Positions 45,935 through 58,713 of a stretch of 64,000 nt of DNA are shown here, piece by piece; within the stretch, counting starts at the first letter, position 1; each line of letters starts with the position of its first letter. The stretch comes from Agrocybe praecox (Eukaryota; Basidiomycota; Agaricomycetes; Agaricales; Agrocybaceae). Both the position numbers and the translations under genes were made by a program. Where the stretch lies: NCBI GenBank assembly GCA_964017145.1, contig OZ024852.1:2667945-2731944 (forward strand), given 5' to 3'. The notes under the pieces are model-generated. The model was not told the DNA's origin and searched no databases. It worked only from the letters and a program-made list of their open reading frames with translations.

Positions 45935-48900
45935 ATGGCATCTGGTGAGTTGCACGCTCTGCGTCGAATATATGTGTTGAAGGTGCTGCAGGGAGTAGTG
46001 TTACTTTTCCTGTATCAGAGACGTCTCCACAGAAGCCAGGATCTCCCATAAAGCCTCCCCACTTACCGTTCAGGAGGATCTCTCTGCCAACTGCACCATC
46101 TCTGCTCCATAGAGTTTCCGTCGTCAGCGTTGCTTCATTCGATTCTTTACCGGAGGATGACGACGGTTCCCCACGACGTCACGCCAAGGTCAGCGTTAAT
46201 GCACCGGGCAAGAGTGCGCAAGTCCGTCCAATTTCAGAATCTCCAAGACGCAGGAAAGCTCGTGATTCAAGTCAGAAACCGGTTGATGATAGGCAGGCTG
46301 CCAAGCGGAGGAAGGTGGTAGATGAATTCTACGAAACGGAGAAAGCGTATGTCTCTGGTTTAGAGTTAATCTATTCTGTGAGTGCCCCCTACTCTTTTCA
46401 TTCTTATCATTCTGACCTGAATGTTGCAGCATTTTCTGACCCCCATTATCGCATCTTTAGATGCTGCTGAACCATTGCTCAATCGCTCGGCGTTGACCTC
46501 GATCTTCTCCAATTTTATAGATATCTGGAACTTCCACCGATCCTTCCTTTCCGCTCTTACTTCATTGCTTGATACCAACGAGGCACCTCCGAAGCTCTCG
46601 CCGCTACTACTCGCCCACTTCCCTTATCTCTCTCTGTATACGCCGTTTGTTACATCATTTTCTGCTACCATTTCTGCACTTAATGAGCTCATTACGTCAC
46701 CTTCTGCGACGCGACCCAATCCTCAGTACAATCAACGCTTTGCCACATTCCTAGCCGCGCAAGAAGCAGACCGACGATGTGGCAAGCTCAAGTTGAGGGA
46801 TTGGCTTTTAACTATTGTTCAGCGCTGTCCAAGATATCTCCTTCTCCTCAAAGACTTGATCAATTCGACCAGCAAAGATGACACAGAACATTCTCAATTA
46901 ACGGCAGTCCATACTTTGGTGTCGAAAAGTTTGCTCCAATTATTCATCTGTTATTTCCAAGCGACTAATATCTTTTCTAGTTACTTTATCGCTCAACACC
47001 TCCCTGCATACTCATTCACAAACCCTGTCATTATTGGCCTTGCAACGATCCACGCCAAACCTTCCTTTTCAGTTGATTTCTCCAGGACGCACTCTCCTTA
47101 GACGTGGCTCGTTGCTTCAAACGCAGAGAAGTGAAGGTCCTCTTGAGCGTGAATTTCTCTTGTTCTCCGACTGTTTACTTTGGCTCGCTGCGGCCAGTGA
47201 AGGCTCAAGCTCGTCATGGGACTGGAGCTGGAGTGGTAGCGGAACGAGTCAAAATAGCTATGCTACACCAGCGCTAGCTCCTTTCCCTATGGAAAGACCA
47301 CCCATGACGCGGACAAGAAGCAAAAGTGAAGCCGAGTTACCTAATTTCTGGAAGCCAGAACCCGCTCGCCCTGACTTACGGGCTCGGGCTCGTGGGCATG
47401 ATTCAGAAGATGCAGCATCTGGAGTACAAACCACACCTTCTTCTCCTGTGAAGCCTTTGACTGCTGTGAAGTCCAAATCAGTTATGCATACTACACCAGC
47501 CCCACCTCCACTGAATATGATAAAGAGGAATACATCTTCAGATGACAAGTGGGTGTATAAAGGTCATGTTGATCTCGTGGATGTAGAAGTCGTAGTGGGT
47601 TCGGCATTGGAGGATGAAGGAAGGTTCGAGATTCTGAGCCCGGAAGGCAGCTTCGCTTTATTTTCAGGTACGGATCTTTAGTGTTTGAACAAATGGACTT
47701 GTTGATGAAAAATGGGCTTTAGCTTCTCAGCAAGAAAGAGACAATTGGACTTCAGAAATCCGAAGCGCGAAGGCCCAGCTGCTCGTTTCGTTGAACATTA
47801 CCAACCCGAACTCCACGTTAACGTCTTCAGCATCGACGAATCATGTTAGGCGGGCATTACAGGCGCTCCCATACCATCCATCGGATGAAAGGATAGGGAC
47901 TTTAAGGGCTAGCGCAAGCTTGGATCTCATCAGCTCGTCAAGCAGCTCTCACGGGAAGATCAAGTTCAGTAAGAAAGACAAGGGGAAACGAGGTCTGCCT
48001 ACAGAACGAAGAAAAAAGGTGGAACATTGGGTCCCAGCGATTTGGATACCTGATGGTAAGACAAACTCATGCATGCGTTGTGGGAGAATGTTTGGATGGC
48101 GGAGAAGGCGGCATCATTGTCGGTTGTGCGGCCGTTGCGTATGTGCCAATTGTTCTGGACGGGTGGGTTTTATTCTGGCCGTCTTTCATAACAAGATATG
48201 GTACTTAATTAATTCTCTTTTCAGACATTTTTTATAGCCGACGCCAACCCGAAGTCCGAATCATCAGGAAAACCTGCTAGGGCATGCGATGCATGCTATG
48301 AGACGGTGTTTCCTTTGATCGACCCTCTGAACTCTTATAATGATATTGCGGAGGAAAACTCTGCTGAGGCTAACGCTGAACTGCGAGGTTCTGATACTAT
48401 TACCTCTCTTTCACATCTTCCGTCATGGTTCTCAATGCCTGCACTTCCAGTCCAACACCAGCCACAGGCGCTGATGGCAATTGACTTGAACTCAAGTCGG
48501 GATATGCCTCTCGCTTCGGAAAGCATGCATGACGTTAGTGGCCATAGGAGAGGAGAGGAGCGCGAGCAGCGCCGTCCGCGGTTGAAAATGAAATCGCATC
48601 AGAGGCTACGCAGCTATCAGCAGATCTTGGAAGATTTCCAAGAACAATCTCGGAGTGTCAAGCAGTCAAATAATAATATTGCTGCTGCTCCTACGGACTC
48701 GGAAGGTGGAGGAGACAATACCGGCAATGATCAACAAGGCGAAGATGACTTGAAGGAGGAAGACCTAGACCACATTGAGGATTTCTTCACACCCACACAT
48801 TCGTTGGTCTCTTCACCTGTATCATCCCCTAGGAAACCTCAAAGGAGGGAGGACACAGCAAGGAGAAGTAAAAGGTTCTCCTTGCCTGCGATTGCCTTGC

Positions 48901-49160
48901 AGCCGACAAATGTCACCGCCCGCACTGCAGAGATCAGTCCTACAGACACTGCTTCACTTTCTAGAGAGAGCTCAATGGGAGAGCTGTCTTCCTCTGCGGG
49001 AGGTCGCTCTAGGAGGTTTTCGCTGGTGCTTATGGGTAGGAACAGCTATTACCCGGAAGATGGAAACGCGAGCGTGGTTTTGGACCAGAGTGCGGATTTG
49101 GCAAAAGGTGTTGCTGCAGCTCGACTGAGTGAGCTTTTGGGCCGGAAGGCGAAACCATAG
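45935..49160 (+). CDS. RhoGEF-PH-FYVE protein (FGD-like guanine nucleotide exchange factor)
   Basis: Activates Rho/Cdc42-type GTPases at membranes rich in phosphatidylinositol 3-phosphate. The ATG at 45935 starts a 10 nt coding exon (MAS G), spliced at 46010 to SSVTFPVSETSPQKPGSPIK. The DH domain begins RRKVVDEFYETEKAYVSGLE LIYS, continues SIFSNFIDIWNFHRSFLSAL and LLTIVQRCPRYLLLLKDLIN. The PH domain follows after an intron (near 46928): ISPGRTLLRRGSLL, REFLLFSDCLLWLA, and KWVYKGHVDLVDVEVVVGS, ending ERDNWTSEIRSAK. The FYVE finger starts WVPAIWIPDGKTNSCMRCGR, RRRRHHCRLCGRCVCANCSG, and is completed after an intron by ACDACYETVF. A Ser- and Glu-rich tail ends at TAG 49160. About 950 residues; seven exons. 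Confidence 0.88.
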
Positions 49161-51621
49161 TAGGTCGGGCGGGGTTCATGGAGAACATTGGTTAACGTTC
49201 TCGAGCCCGGGACTCGGTCGGTATACTATTATTTTATATATTTTTTATACCATTCTATCTTCGCCGGACTATTTCTCTCTCCCCTGTGTACGTTGTACGT
49301 TGGAATTAAGTATGAAGTGTTGTAGTGTATAGTGTGTGTACTAGTTACATGTAAACTGTCAAGTTTTGATCGGGTCTCCGGGAGAATTTGGCTCGTTGAT
49401 AGAACTATCGAGGAATGGTAAACCCTGTTAGGCAAAATTAGAACACATCTAGCGGGCACTTTTCAAGTTGGCGTGCGTCAGCATTATAACTAAACGTGTG
49501 TCGGATCTCCATCCCTTTGTTCGTTGGCATCTTCCACTTACAAAAATATCGTTTTTGTCTCGGCTTCCATGAACCTCGCGCGACACATGAGATTGCAGAG
49601 CACTCATGTTTGTCGTTACCATATAGGTATCATGAGGGAGTATGGTATATAAACCCTTCTGAACTAGATTAAAATACACATTGATATAGTAAGGCATTAA
49701 AATATCAACAAGCGGACAATTTTATAACGGAGACGAGAAACAACGGTGTTACTGTACTCGGAACCGTCTATTAGACCGGGTTAGCATCTATGAAAGATGG
49801 TCAATATAGGGGGCTTGAAGAAGTACAAGGTGTTATACAAGGCGTGGCGGCTTGACATTTACGGGCGTTTTCTTCCACTGGCAGTGAGTCAGTCTATAAT
49901 GCCACTTTTAAACTTCATATGCATGTAAAAGCTGTAGGTTAACGACGTATTAACTCACTAATGCATGTTATGTTACGAAAGAGAAACTGACTGCGTAGGC
50001 TCTCACAGCTTCAAAAAGCTTTATTTATGCGGAATACGATGGGCGCTTATTTTGACTGAATCGATTACGCATGGTGGGAAAGTTAATAGGGGATGGCGCC
50101 GCTTCATTATTTCTCATCCAGCTGTGTAACAGTGTTTGAAACAATCATCTTGAGCGGAACGCTTAGATTGTGGCGAAATATTCATCTCTAACAATTAACT
50201 CGAGGCCCAAGTAAATAGTACAAATCTATTTTGGTATTTTGTATTGCTCTGGGACAGATGACAGATGCCGAATCTTCAGAGTAAAAAGACTTGAGACCCA
50301 AGCGTTCTAGTCGTTATCCTTATGTCTTGCGGCCAGAATCTCTGTACATGGTAGGACCGGGCCAATCAGGAGTCTAACGCAGAAGCAACGCAGAAGGGGA
50401 TGAGACCATGATTGACTAAAATAGGGTAAAGAAGTCACGTGAAGTTTTCTGATTGGTTCGGCTGTGCATGCCGGCCGGAAGCTTTATTGAGAAATTTCCC
50501 ATTTTGTAGAAAATAAAGATATATTCTAGTTAGCAAGTCTTGGCTAACGGTTTGGTGTACTCCTCCTGCTTCCCTCATACCAGCAGCTTTCAGTATCGGA
50601 GAACGCGTTCGAGCGCATTGCTCTCGGCCTAAGCTTCATCCTGAGACGTATCTGCTGCTGATAGCCAGGAGGCGCGTCCGAACGGGTCTACTACGAGTCT
50701 GCGGCATCGAAGGGCAGGTCCATATTCAGCGAACGATCACTCATTTCGGCTCCTTGAAACAGGCTCTTACTCAGGTTGTAGCATCGAGTTGGCCAAAGCT
50801 GCCTTGGAGGAAGAGGACACCAGCAAAGTAGTGAGCAACGGGCATAAGGTGCCTTACTGTGACCATAGAGGGCGGAAGTAGAAGGTTTTGAAAGAGAAAG
50901 CTGTAGACTGCAACGCTTAGGGGGATAGGTGTGTGTTGGACCTCGTTATTTCTTCAGTTTTATGTGCCCTTTGGTTCCAAGTTTTGTTGCCATTATTTCT
51001 TCCAAGACAAGAGTGCTATCTGCGACCAAATGCAGTAGGCATTACTCTGCTCCAGAATTCACTTCTGGCGGCAAAGCGACCCTGATGACTGCATCCCACA
51101 TCGCCCCTTATTTTGGAGGTGACAATGATGAGGATGGATAGATGGATGATGCTGATCGTCGGGGGCAGCATAACAACCCCGTCCTCAGTCTCTTCGTCCT
51201 CTCAAGCCTTGTCTTGACTGACGGACAGGCTAAATTCAAGTTTGATAACACTTCTAGTCCTCCTTATTTTCTCTCAGGAGACCGGATGTCGGCTTCCAAT
51301 TCAAGTTTGCTGTTTCAGTGATCAACCCCTGCCGTTCATCATACACACGCACACTATATTTTTTCTTTTTTCTTTTTCTTCGGTGTTGGAAGAAGTAAAG
51401 AAGCACTCGTCGTGCCAATTTAACTTTCGCGTTCCCGCTTCGTCATTGTTCCTTCGTTTTCGCTATGGATTTCTATTCACTTCCTTGATTTTGCTCTTGC
51501 TCTTGAACTACCAGCTTTGTTTACTAATCTAAACGACAGGCAAAATTTGAAGGCCAGCTGTATTGCCATCTTGACCCGCCTAGAGCCCGAATCGCTTTGA
51601 ACATCTTAGGATTTGCTAGAC
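49161..51621. other. 2.5 kb intergenic region, GATA gene upstream sequence
   Basis: Left part is 3' UTR-like. No gene is recognisable; a 70-codon open frame at 50.9-51.1 kb is not supported by a family. A CCAAT/E-box cluster lies at 50.36-50.46 kb (separate entry), and T/C-rich sequence precedes the GATA gene start, fitting a long 5' UTR. Confidence 0.4.
50362..50456. promoter_or_regulatory. CCAAT boxes flanking a CACGTG E-box
   Basis: CCAATCAG at 50362-50369 and its reverse complement CTGATTGG at 50449-50456 flank CACGTG at 50436-50441. The inverted arrangement suggests binding by the CCAAT complex and a bHLH factor. It lies about 1.2 kb upstream of the GATA gene start codon. Confidence 0.35.
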
Positions 51622-54600
51622 ATGTCTAATGGCCGTTATTCTGCGCATGGATCATCAGGAGGATACGATCCTTATTCTTCCAGCTCATCGACGACGGGGT
51701 CGTACAACTCATTGCCACAATCGTCGTTGAGTTCGACCAGTGGCAGTCATCACCACCAGCCAAGCCATTTTCAACAATATCAACAGCACCACCCCCCTCC
51801 TGCTTCGTCTTCGTCCTCATCAACTTCTCTTTACTCAAGCCAGAGTCAGAGCCAATATCAGAACCCGCCGCAGAGACCTCAAGTTTCGCACCGTTATGCC
51901 CAACATCCAACATCTTCAACGACTTCGTCATCTTCGCACATCCCATTGCCGCCACCACCGCCACCATTGAGTTCCTCGGCTTCGGCCTCGGGGCCCAGCT
52001 CAACATACTCGGCAACATATGGGGGTAGTAGCGGGTATGTAAGCACCAGGCCTTTGCATGTATCGACAAGTTCAAGCACATCGACGGCGCATCATCATCA
52101 ACCACACTCACAGCAATGGACGCCAACTCCCCCGCCAGCACCCCCATTATCTGCCTCTCCCGATCCAGGTTTGAGTGAAAATGGAAGAAGAACAAGTGGT
52201 GGGAGTGGATGGGCACACCACCCGCAATCACAGCAGCAGGAGCAGTATCAATCTTCGTCTTCATCTTCTCACCACCAACCGCAGCACCATCATCCTCCAT
52301 CACAGCCTCAGCAGCATTCACACTCCGAGTCGGCTTACTATAGTCAATCCTTACCTTCTTCATCTTCTTCGTCTGCGGCGTTAACGACTTCGACTTCTTC
52401 ACACATTCATCCTTCTTTAAGTTCACATCATGCCTCTTCGCACAAGCTACCTCCCCCGCTTACATCGGCTTCTTCTGGATCAGCATCTACTTCTGGACAT
52501 AGGTTATCATCTGGTTCTGTTGGATACGGCTCGGGAGGAGGAGGAGGAGGAGGAGGAGGAGGAGGAGGAGGAAGTAGTTCAAGTTCTTCAAGGACGACGG
52601 TATTGGGTTTGGGGTCAACGGTGACCTCAAGGTCGAACCCGCCATTGGGTTTATCAAGTTCCCATTCGAATAATAGCTCGACAGGCAGCGGCACTGCAAA
52701 TGGTGGGTACTCTCACCACCAGCGGTACGAAAGTACGCTTTCTACGACCCCAGGGCCGCCTCGATATGAAGCATTGCCTCCGACGAGTAGTACTAGCAGC
52801 AGTACTACCGCCCCCGCCCCCGCCGCCCCACCTCAGTACTCATCACAGTATTCTGCACAGCAGCAGCATCATTCGCAGACACAGTACTCCCAGACACAAC
52901 ATACGCGTGCGCAAGCTCCTCATCAGCCTCAACCCCGCCAGCAACCCCGCCAAATATCTCACCAACCATCGTATCAGCACCACCAGCAAGCGGCTCCACC
53001 CCCAGCACCAACTCACTCTTCGTCTTCTTCTACGATACACGGGTCTTCTTCTGCGACACATGGAGGCCATTCGTCAGCAATGTCACCACCGCCTCCTCCA
53101 TATTCGTCAATGTCCACATCAAGCTCATCTGTTGCTATCTCATCTTCACAGTCACAAGTGCTGCCAACAACGGCATCGCCAATGCAGCTACAACATGTAC
53201 CACAGTCTACACCTGGATATTCGTACGCAGGTGGAAGTACTAGAGGTTATCAGTCGCAGCAATATCAGCCAACAGCGAGTTCGGCATCTACTCAGCAGTC
53301 TCAAAGTCAAAATCAGAGCCAAAGACAAAGCCAGCATCAAACACCATACCAAACTTCGTCAGCATTGCCTCCTTCAGCATCTGCTCCTAGTCCCGCTCTC
53401 AGTGCCATTTCTGTTGGACCACCGAGCCAATATAGATCGTCGACGTCGTCGTTACATAATGCTCAACAGTCGTCGTCTTTGTCGCAACACCATAGTCAAT
53501 CTCAGCAACAACAGCATGCGCAACAACAGGCAACGAGTACTGGTACTGTTCAACCTTCACATCTGTACCTGACGCAGCCGCCACCTCTGCGTCACCCTCA
53601 GTCGAGCGCTGCCTCCATGAATAACAACAAGCGCAGGAGGTCACCTGTAAGAGAGGAAACAGTGACGCCCGTGCCTATTCCAACGCCTCAGCAGCCTGTG
53701 ACCCCGTATACACAGCCAGCGGTTGTGCAATCCCACAAGCCGGCCCCGACCCAGCAACAGCAACAGCCGCGCCAACCTGCAGCTCTACCACCTCCGCCCG
53801 TATCTGCTTCTTCTGTTTTGGCAAACCAACAGCAATATCAGCAGCAGCAGCAGCAGCAGCAACATCAACAGCAGCAACATCAGCAGCAACAGGCATATCC
53901 ACCACACGCTTACCAGAATCACCCCCCGCCTCCTCCACCTCCACCACAAGCATCGCCACCTACTCCTGCTCATCCGCAGGTACCTCTCCCTTCGCATTCA
54001 CACTCACAGGTATCTTCACCACCATCGCCTCCACCTCTAGTAACCCAACTTCAGCATCGACAGCAACAACAGCTCCCACCGGAGCCTCAACACACGTACC
54101 AACCTACGACTGTGCAGCCTTCTCGACTTCAGCGACAACCTACAAACTATGCCCAGACTACGATGGGGCCTGGAGTGCCAGGACTGGGAGTTCCTCTACT
54201 GGATTTTGGCAAGGTAGGCACCTTTTTGTGTTGCCCTGTATGATTGCAAGTCCACGCAATGTTTTCGTATTGGTGTGATGTCATACTTGACTATAATGGA
54301 AACAAGAAAGGCAAGATGGAGAAAAAATCGAACGAGAGAAAAGAAGTAGACATCGGTTATTTATTGGTCTGCTGAGCCTATCTATTCTTCCGACCCTTTT
54401 TGTGTTTTCTGTACCTTCTTCTATTCGATCTGTCTTCCGGATCTGATTGATACTAATCTTCTTTGCACACGTCACTAGTTGGTGGACTCCTATCAAACTA
54501 TCCTCGACCGCGCAAATTCGGTTACCCGATCTTCTGGAACTCATGTTAACGGAAATAGCAACAACCGAGCTGCGTCATCGACACTGAATGGTGGGCGCAC

Positions 54601-55652
54601 GGACAGTAACCCTTTGAGCCCCGAAGCAGTTGACCGTATGCTCCAGAGCGCAACGATGGGCTTGCAGATGCTCGACGCTGCGCTGCAGCATGTTCAGAAT
54701 GGAATACCGGCGTCCAACTCTGTTAGTGGAAGCTCGCTTTCGAACGCTATGAACCCTGCGCCACCCCCTCCGCCACTGCCTACGTCTTCATCAGCGCCCA
54801 CGTATTTGCAGAGTCATACACATTCTGCGCCTGCTCCAGGTGGGACCAGCAGTGGAAACACATCCACATCCACGACACCAATGACGCCGCCGAGGATGGT
54901 AGTCAGTGGCAAGGATAGGGAAGATATACAGATGGTGGATGAAACTAAGGTTGCTGCGACTGGTACTGCCACGACAAAAGTGAAAAAGACTAAGGGGGAT
55001 GGTGCGAAGGAAGGAAAAGAAGGAACCAATGGCACGGAAAGGTCGAAGAGGCAGGTATGTCTATTTTTATCTATTGATCCTCACTCGGCTTTTTTTTTTC
55101 TTGAATCGAATTGTTTTTCTTACCTATTTGGTTATGATATTTCCAGAAAACATCGGATGATGGTTCGCATGACGGCCAGACTTGTCTCGGTTGTAAGGCT
55201 ACTTCGACACCCGAATGGCGTCGTGGACCTCTAGGTCGGTGTTTGTTTTGATCAATAATTGTTTAAGTTATCTGAGCGGTTGGATGCATCTAGGCCCTAG
55301 AACCTTGTGCAATGCATGCGGACTCGTTTATGCTAAGATGGTGCGTTGAAGAAATCATATCTCTTCCAGCGGTTTTATGAATTTTTCGGTCTTATAGATC
55401 AAGAAACGTGCCAAAGAAAAGAATGGCACAGTCAAGAAACCATCTGGCTCTAACGGAGGACGTAACGGTGGCATTACCAAGTCTACTATCGGCGGTGGTA
55501 TCACCACAAAAGTGCTAACCAGTGGATTTGGGGCTCCAGGGAGCATGCATGTTATTGGTCCGGACAACAGCATGGATGATTCTGCGGACGAGGGCAGCGA
55601 GGAAAATGATTATGCGTCTCAAAATGACAGGCGGAGTATCTTACGAGAGTGA
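51622..55652 (+). CDS. GATA zinc-finger transcription factor, giant low-complexity N-terminus
   Basis: A DNA-binding regulator recognising GATA-type sites. The ATG at 51622 gives MSNGRYSAHGSSGGYDPYSS. About 860 residues of Ser/Gln/Pro/His-rich sequence with a Gly13 run follow (exon 1 to about 54213). A second exon from 54480 (LVDSYQTILDRANSVTRSSG) has a helix QSATMGLQMLDAALQHVQN that may dimerise. The finger spans two introns: GQTCLGCKATSTPEWRRGPL, then GPRTLCNACGLVYAK, with 18 residues between the CxxC pairs (white-collar-2 spacing), followed by a basic KKRAKEK. The end is RRSILRE with TGA at 55650-55652. No PAS domain is visible, so it is not a plain WC-2. About 1,170 residues; five exons. 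Confidence 0.88.
52532..52574 (+). repeat. GGA microsatellite
   Basis: Thirteen consecutive GGA triplets encode a glycine run in the GATA factor. It lies in the coding frame and is likely length-variable between strains. Confidence 0.85.
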
Positions 55653-56285
55653 TTTTGGCTTCTCTCCCATCTTTCGTCGAAGCTTGCTGTCGGGTGTGTG
55701 TTCTTGGTGTAAAAAAAAACCTATGGGTTAACTCTTCGTTCTTTTTTTGTTTTTTTTGTTTTGTTTGGTTAGGCGACTGGCTTTTCGCTCGCCCGTTATC
55801 TCTTTCTACTTTTACCCCAAAAATCAGCACTGCTGAGCGGACTGCTTTACTATCTTGCATTCATTTTGATTTTTTTCAACTCGCTACTCCTTATTTTTCT
55901 AACTAGTTTGTATGTTCTTGCTATTTCACCCGTAAAGTACAGATAACCCATCCTCCCTATCTCTTACCCATCTTTCTTGCTGTCTGCGTCTTCGTCGCTG
56001 TGTTTAGATTCTCTGCTCGATACCTAATATTGGCTGCCGTCCTCATTTCATATCCCCTCGCCTTCTTGACATATATTTATCCACTTTGACCCCTTCCAAG
56101 CTATTTCTATTTCGTTCCTTTCCTCCTTATTTATATATCTCTGTTGTGTACTTCTTGGTCTATTCCTGCTGTTGTCATTGTAATTTGCTTTACCCTCGTT
56201 TCCCTTTTAAGGACCCTTTACGTAGACAAAAAATTAGCTGATCTATTGCAGATGCATTATGCACATATGATTCCTTGAATTGTGT
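55653..56285. other. Convergent 3' region of the GATA factor and ADE1
   Basis: Pyrimidine-rich plus strand with T runs at 55741-55760, consistent with a long 3' UTR. No gene seen. Confidence 0.45.
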
Positions 56286-57359
56286 TTAGCCTGTGAGGAG
56301 CTGGACAACTTCTGCGTATCGGTCTCTAGTGCCTTTGACGACATCTTCGTTGATAACCCAGCCTTGCCCTTCTTTCCCAAGTGGCCCGCTTTCGAGTCCC
56401 TTACGAAAACCAGAGCTCACCAGCCAATCGCGCAAGTATTGCTTGTCGAAGCTCGGTTGACTTCCACCAGCTTTGTAACCATCCAAAGGCCAATATCGCG
56501 AGGAATCCGGCGTAAGAAGCTCGTCGATGAGGATAAGCTCTTTGCCAATGAGACCGAACTCGAATTTGGTGTCGGCAAGGATGACTCCACGCGTTCGCGC
56601 GTAATCGGACGCGGTGGTGTAAAGTTCGAGAGCAACTTTTGAGATTCGGTCGTACAGTTCTTGCCCTACAATTTTTGCGGCTATTGGAAATATTGAGCAA
56701 GCGTATGGAAAATAATAATAATGAAATACAGCCTAACCTTGTTCCGGAGAAATGTTTTCATCGTGAGCCCCCTGTTCTGCCTTGGTAGAGGGTGTAAAGA
56801 TGGGTTTTGGGAGTTTCTCTCCTTCAACCAGGCCTTCGGGCATTTTTATGCCATGGACAGACCCACTCTTCTTGTATTCCGACCATGCCGACCCTTGATA
56901 GGACGGACACCTTGAGAAGGAGCATTAAGGGCCGAGTGTCAGAAGCGTACCAGCCATGTATCCTCGTACGATTGCTTCCAGTGGGACTACCTCCGCCCTT
57001 TTCACGAGCATCGCGCGTCCATCTAGCTGGTCTTTGTATTTGCGTACTTCTTCCGGCATCTCATCGATATCCACTGTGACGAAGTGGTTGGGGATGATAT
57101 GTCCTAGTTTTTGGAACCAGAATAGGGAGATCTGTGTAAGAAGTTTGCCTTTATCTGGAATTCCCTTTCATATAATTTAGAAGTGTGTCTGATTGTGCCT
57201 ACAATCACTCACGTTCTTGAGAATAACATCGTATGCTGATATTCTGTCCGACGCGACGAAGAGCAAGTGATCAGGAGACGAGGTGCTGTAGATGTCCCTG
57301 ACTTTTCCTTTTGAGAGAAGCTTGAGATCAGGGAGATTAGAATCGATAAGAGCTGCCAT
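56286..57359 (-). CDS. ADE1: SAICAR synthetase (phosphoribosylaminoimidazole-succinocarboxamide synthase)
   Basis: Joins aspartate to CAIR in de novo purine synthesis, cytosolic, ATP-dependent. The ATG at 57359 gives [44 protein letters not shown] is the ATP/substrate-binding block. After a 50-odd nt intron (about 57167-57210) comes [18 protein letters not shown], then [20 protein letters not shown], another intron, [40 protein letters not shown], an intron, and [40 protein letters not shown]. The stop lies at 56286. All catalytic blocks are present. About 310 residues, normal length. Confidence 0.95.
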
Positions 57360-57521
57360 ATTATAATAATTAAAGGAAGGAAAAGGTGTCCGAGTTGTGG
57401 TCGTATACTGACATAGATTTTAGGGACGACGATCTATCTAAGCGGTGTCATGTGATTTTTCCAGTGTATTAAGATTTCACGCTGCTTGATTTTTTATACT
57501 TATGTAATGAATGACAATGTA
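57360..57521. other. ADE1 promoter region
   Basis: Short region between the ADE1 start codon and the left end of the MITE-like element. Insertion of the element near this promoter could influence ADE1. No TATA box stands out. Confidence 0.4.
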
Positions 57522-57530
57522 GGCATACAT

Positions 57531-58379
57531 GAAAACCCAGTCCGCCCAAACTATTGGATAAGCAATCCCACGTTAATTTCCTGACAGAACCGCTTCTTTG
57601 GCGCGACGTGACAGAGAATCCCGTCTGAGAAGATGCGGCGTTTTTCGGCATGAGAGGCGGAATTACATATATATTCAACTCCGCTAGGCCAGATAGCCTT
57701 GCCGATTGAGCGACTGAGTCCTGATCTAGGAGGATGGGTGTTGAAATAACACACTTTCCTTATAATATGGCATTACTGTAGGTTTATAATGTCATACTTA
57801 CTGTAACAAAATACTTCCACTCGGATTTGCAACAATACATCAGTTGCGACTTAAAAAAGCGGAAAGGCGCATCCGCCGTCACGACGTCAAACGGCAGTAA
57901 AAATAAGACGTGTTAGAGCAGTGGTTGTAGTCGTTGCAACTTATAAATCTCGTGCGTCGTAGTAGCATGGCGTTCGGTTCTCGATCAAGCCATTTTTTAG
58001 TCCAACCCAAGCACTGAATTTTTCCCAACGCAACGTTGACTTGGCTTAAATTCAGTGTACAACCTATTATGTGGCAGTTAATAATACGTCAAGCACCCCA
58101 CAGAGGTCTGTTAAATTTCAGAAAATAAAACATATATTATAGCATAGCTTTTAATCGTATTCAATATATGTACCTCCGGGGCCCATAGGCTGTGAAGGGA
58201 CTTCGACAATGAAAGTTCCGCAATCCCAGGCCGTCTCGGCAGGCAAACCTTCTTAATTTCCCCCAAACCACCTTTGACGGCTTCTACAAAAATTTTGACA
58301 GTCTATGTCAATCGGCATGGCGGATCAGCTGTCAAAACGTGGGAATGCTTATCCAATAGTTTGGGCGGACTGGCCATCC
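57531..58379. mobile_element. MITE-like non-autonomous DNA transposon (849 bp)
   Basis: The ends carry inverted repeats of about 38 bp with one mismatch (AGTCCGCCCAAACTATTGGA inward from both ends). GGCATACAT flanks the element as a perfect 9 bp direct repeat (57522-57530 and 58380-58388), the size expected for Mutator-like elements. The same 9 bp word occurs again at 58391-58399, which weakens the target-duplication reading. The first eight bases of each end do not match. No transposase frame is inside. Confidence 0.7.
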
Positions 58380-58388
58380 GGCATACAT

Positions 58389-58713
58389 TGGGCATACATA
58401 CAAGTATTAAAATAAATTATGATCCATAACACTGAAATTTATTGAACACTTTTTTTCACGGTGGTTTTAGCCCAAGAGGACAGATACTCATCAGGAGATT
58501 GAGAGATATTATGATCCTAAAACACTGCTCAAGTATCACAGCGTCACGTCAGGCGTACCCAAATAAAACAACTAGATTAAATTAGATAAGTAGTCTGTAC
58601 AAGGAGTACATATACATCTACGATATACTGCATATGAAATGAAGATCATGGCAGATAAAGCAAGCTGGAGAACATCTTCGCTCTCCTGATATCGATTAAA
58701 TAGGCATCATAAA
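58389..58713. other. Kexin 1 3' region
   Basis: AT-rich, no gene; probably the 3' UTR of kexin 1. Confidence 0.45.

Noticed and set aside
50929..51141. 70-codon frame upstream of the GATA gene as a separate gene
   Set aside because: No family resemblance; more likely a frame in a long 5' leader.
51626..52426. 266-codon minus-strand open frame under the GATA gene
   Set aside because: It mirrors the Ser/Gln/Pro codons of the plus-strand gene; composition alone keeps it open and it has no family resemblance.
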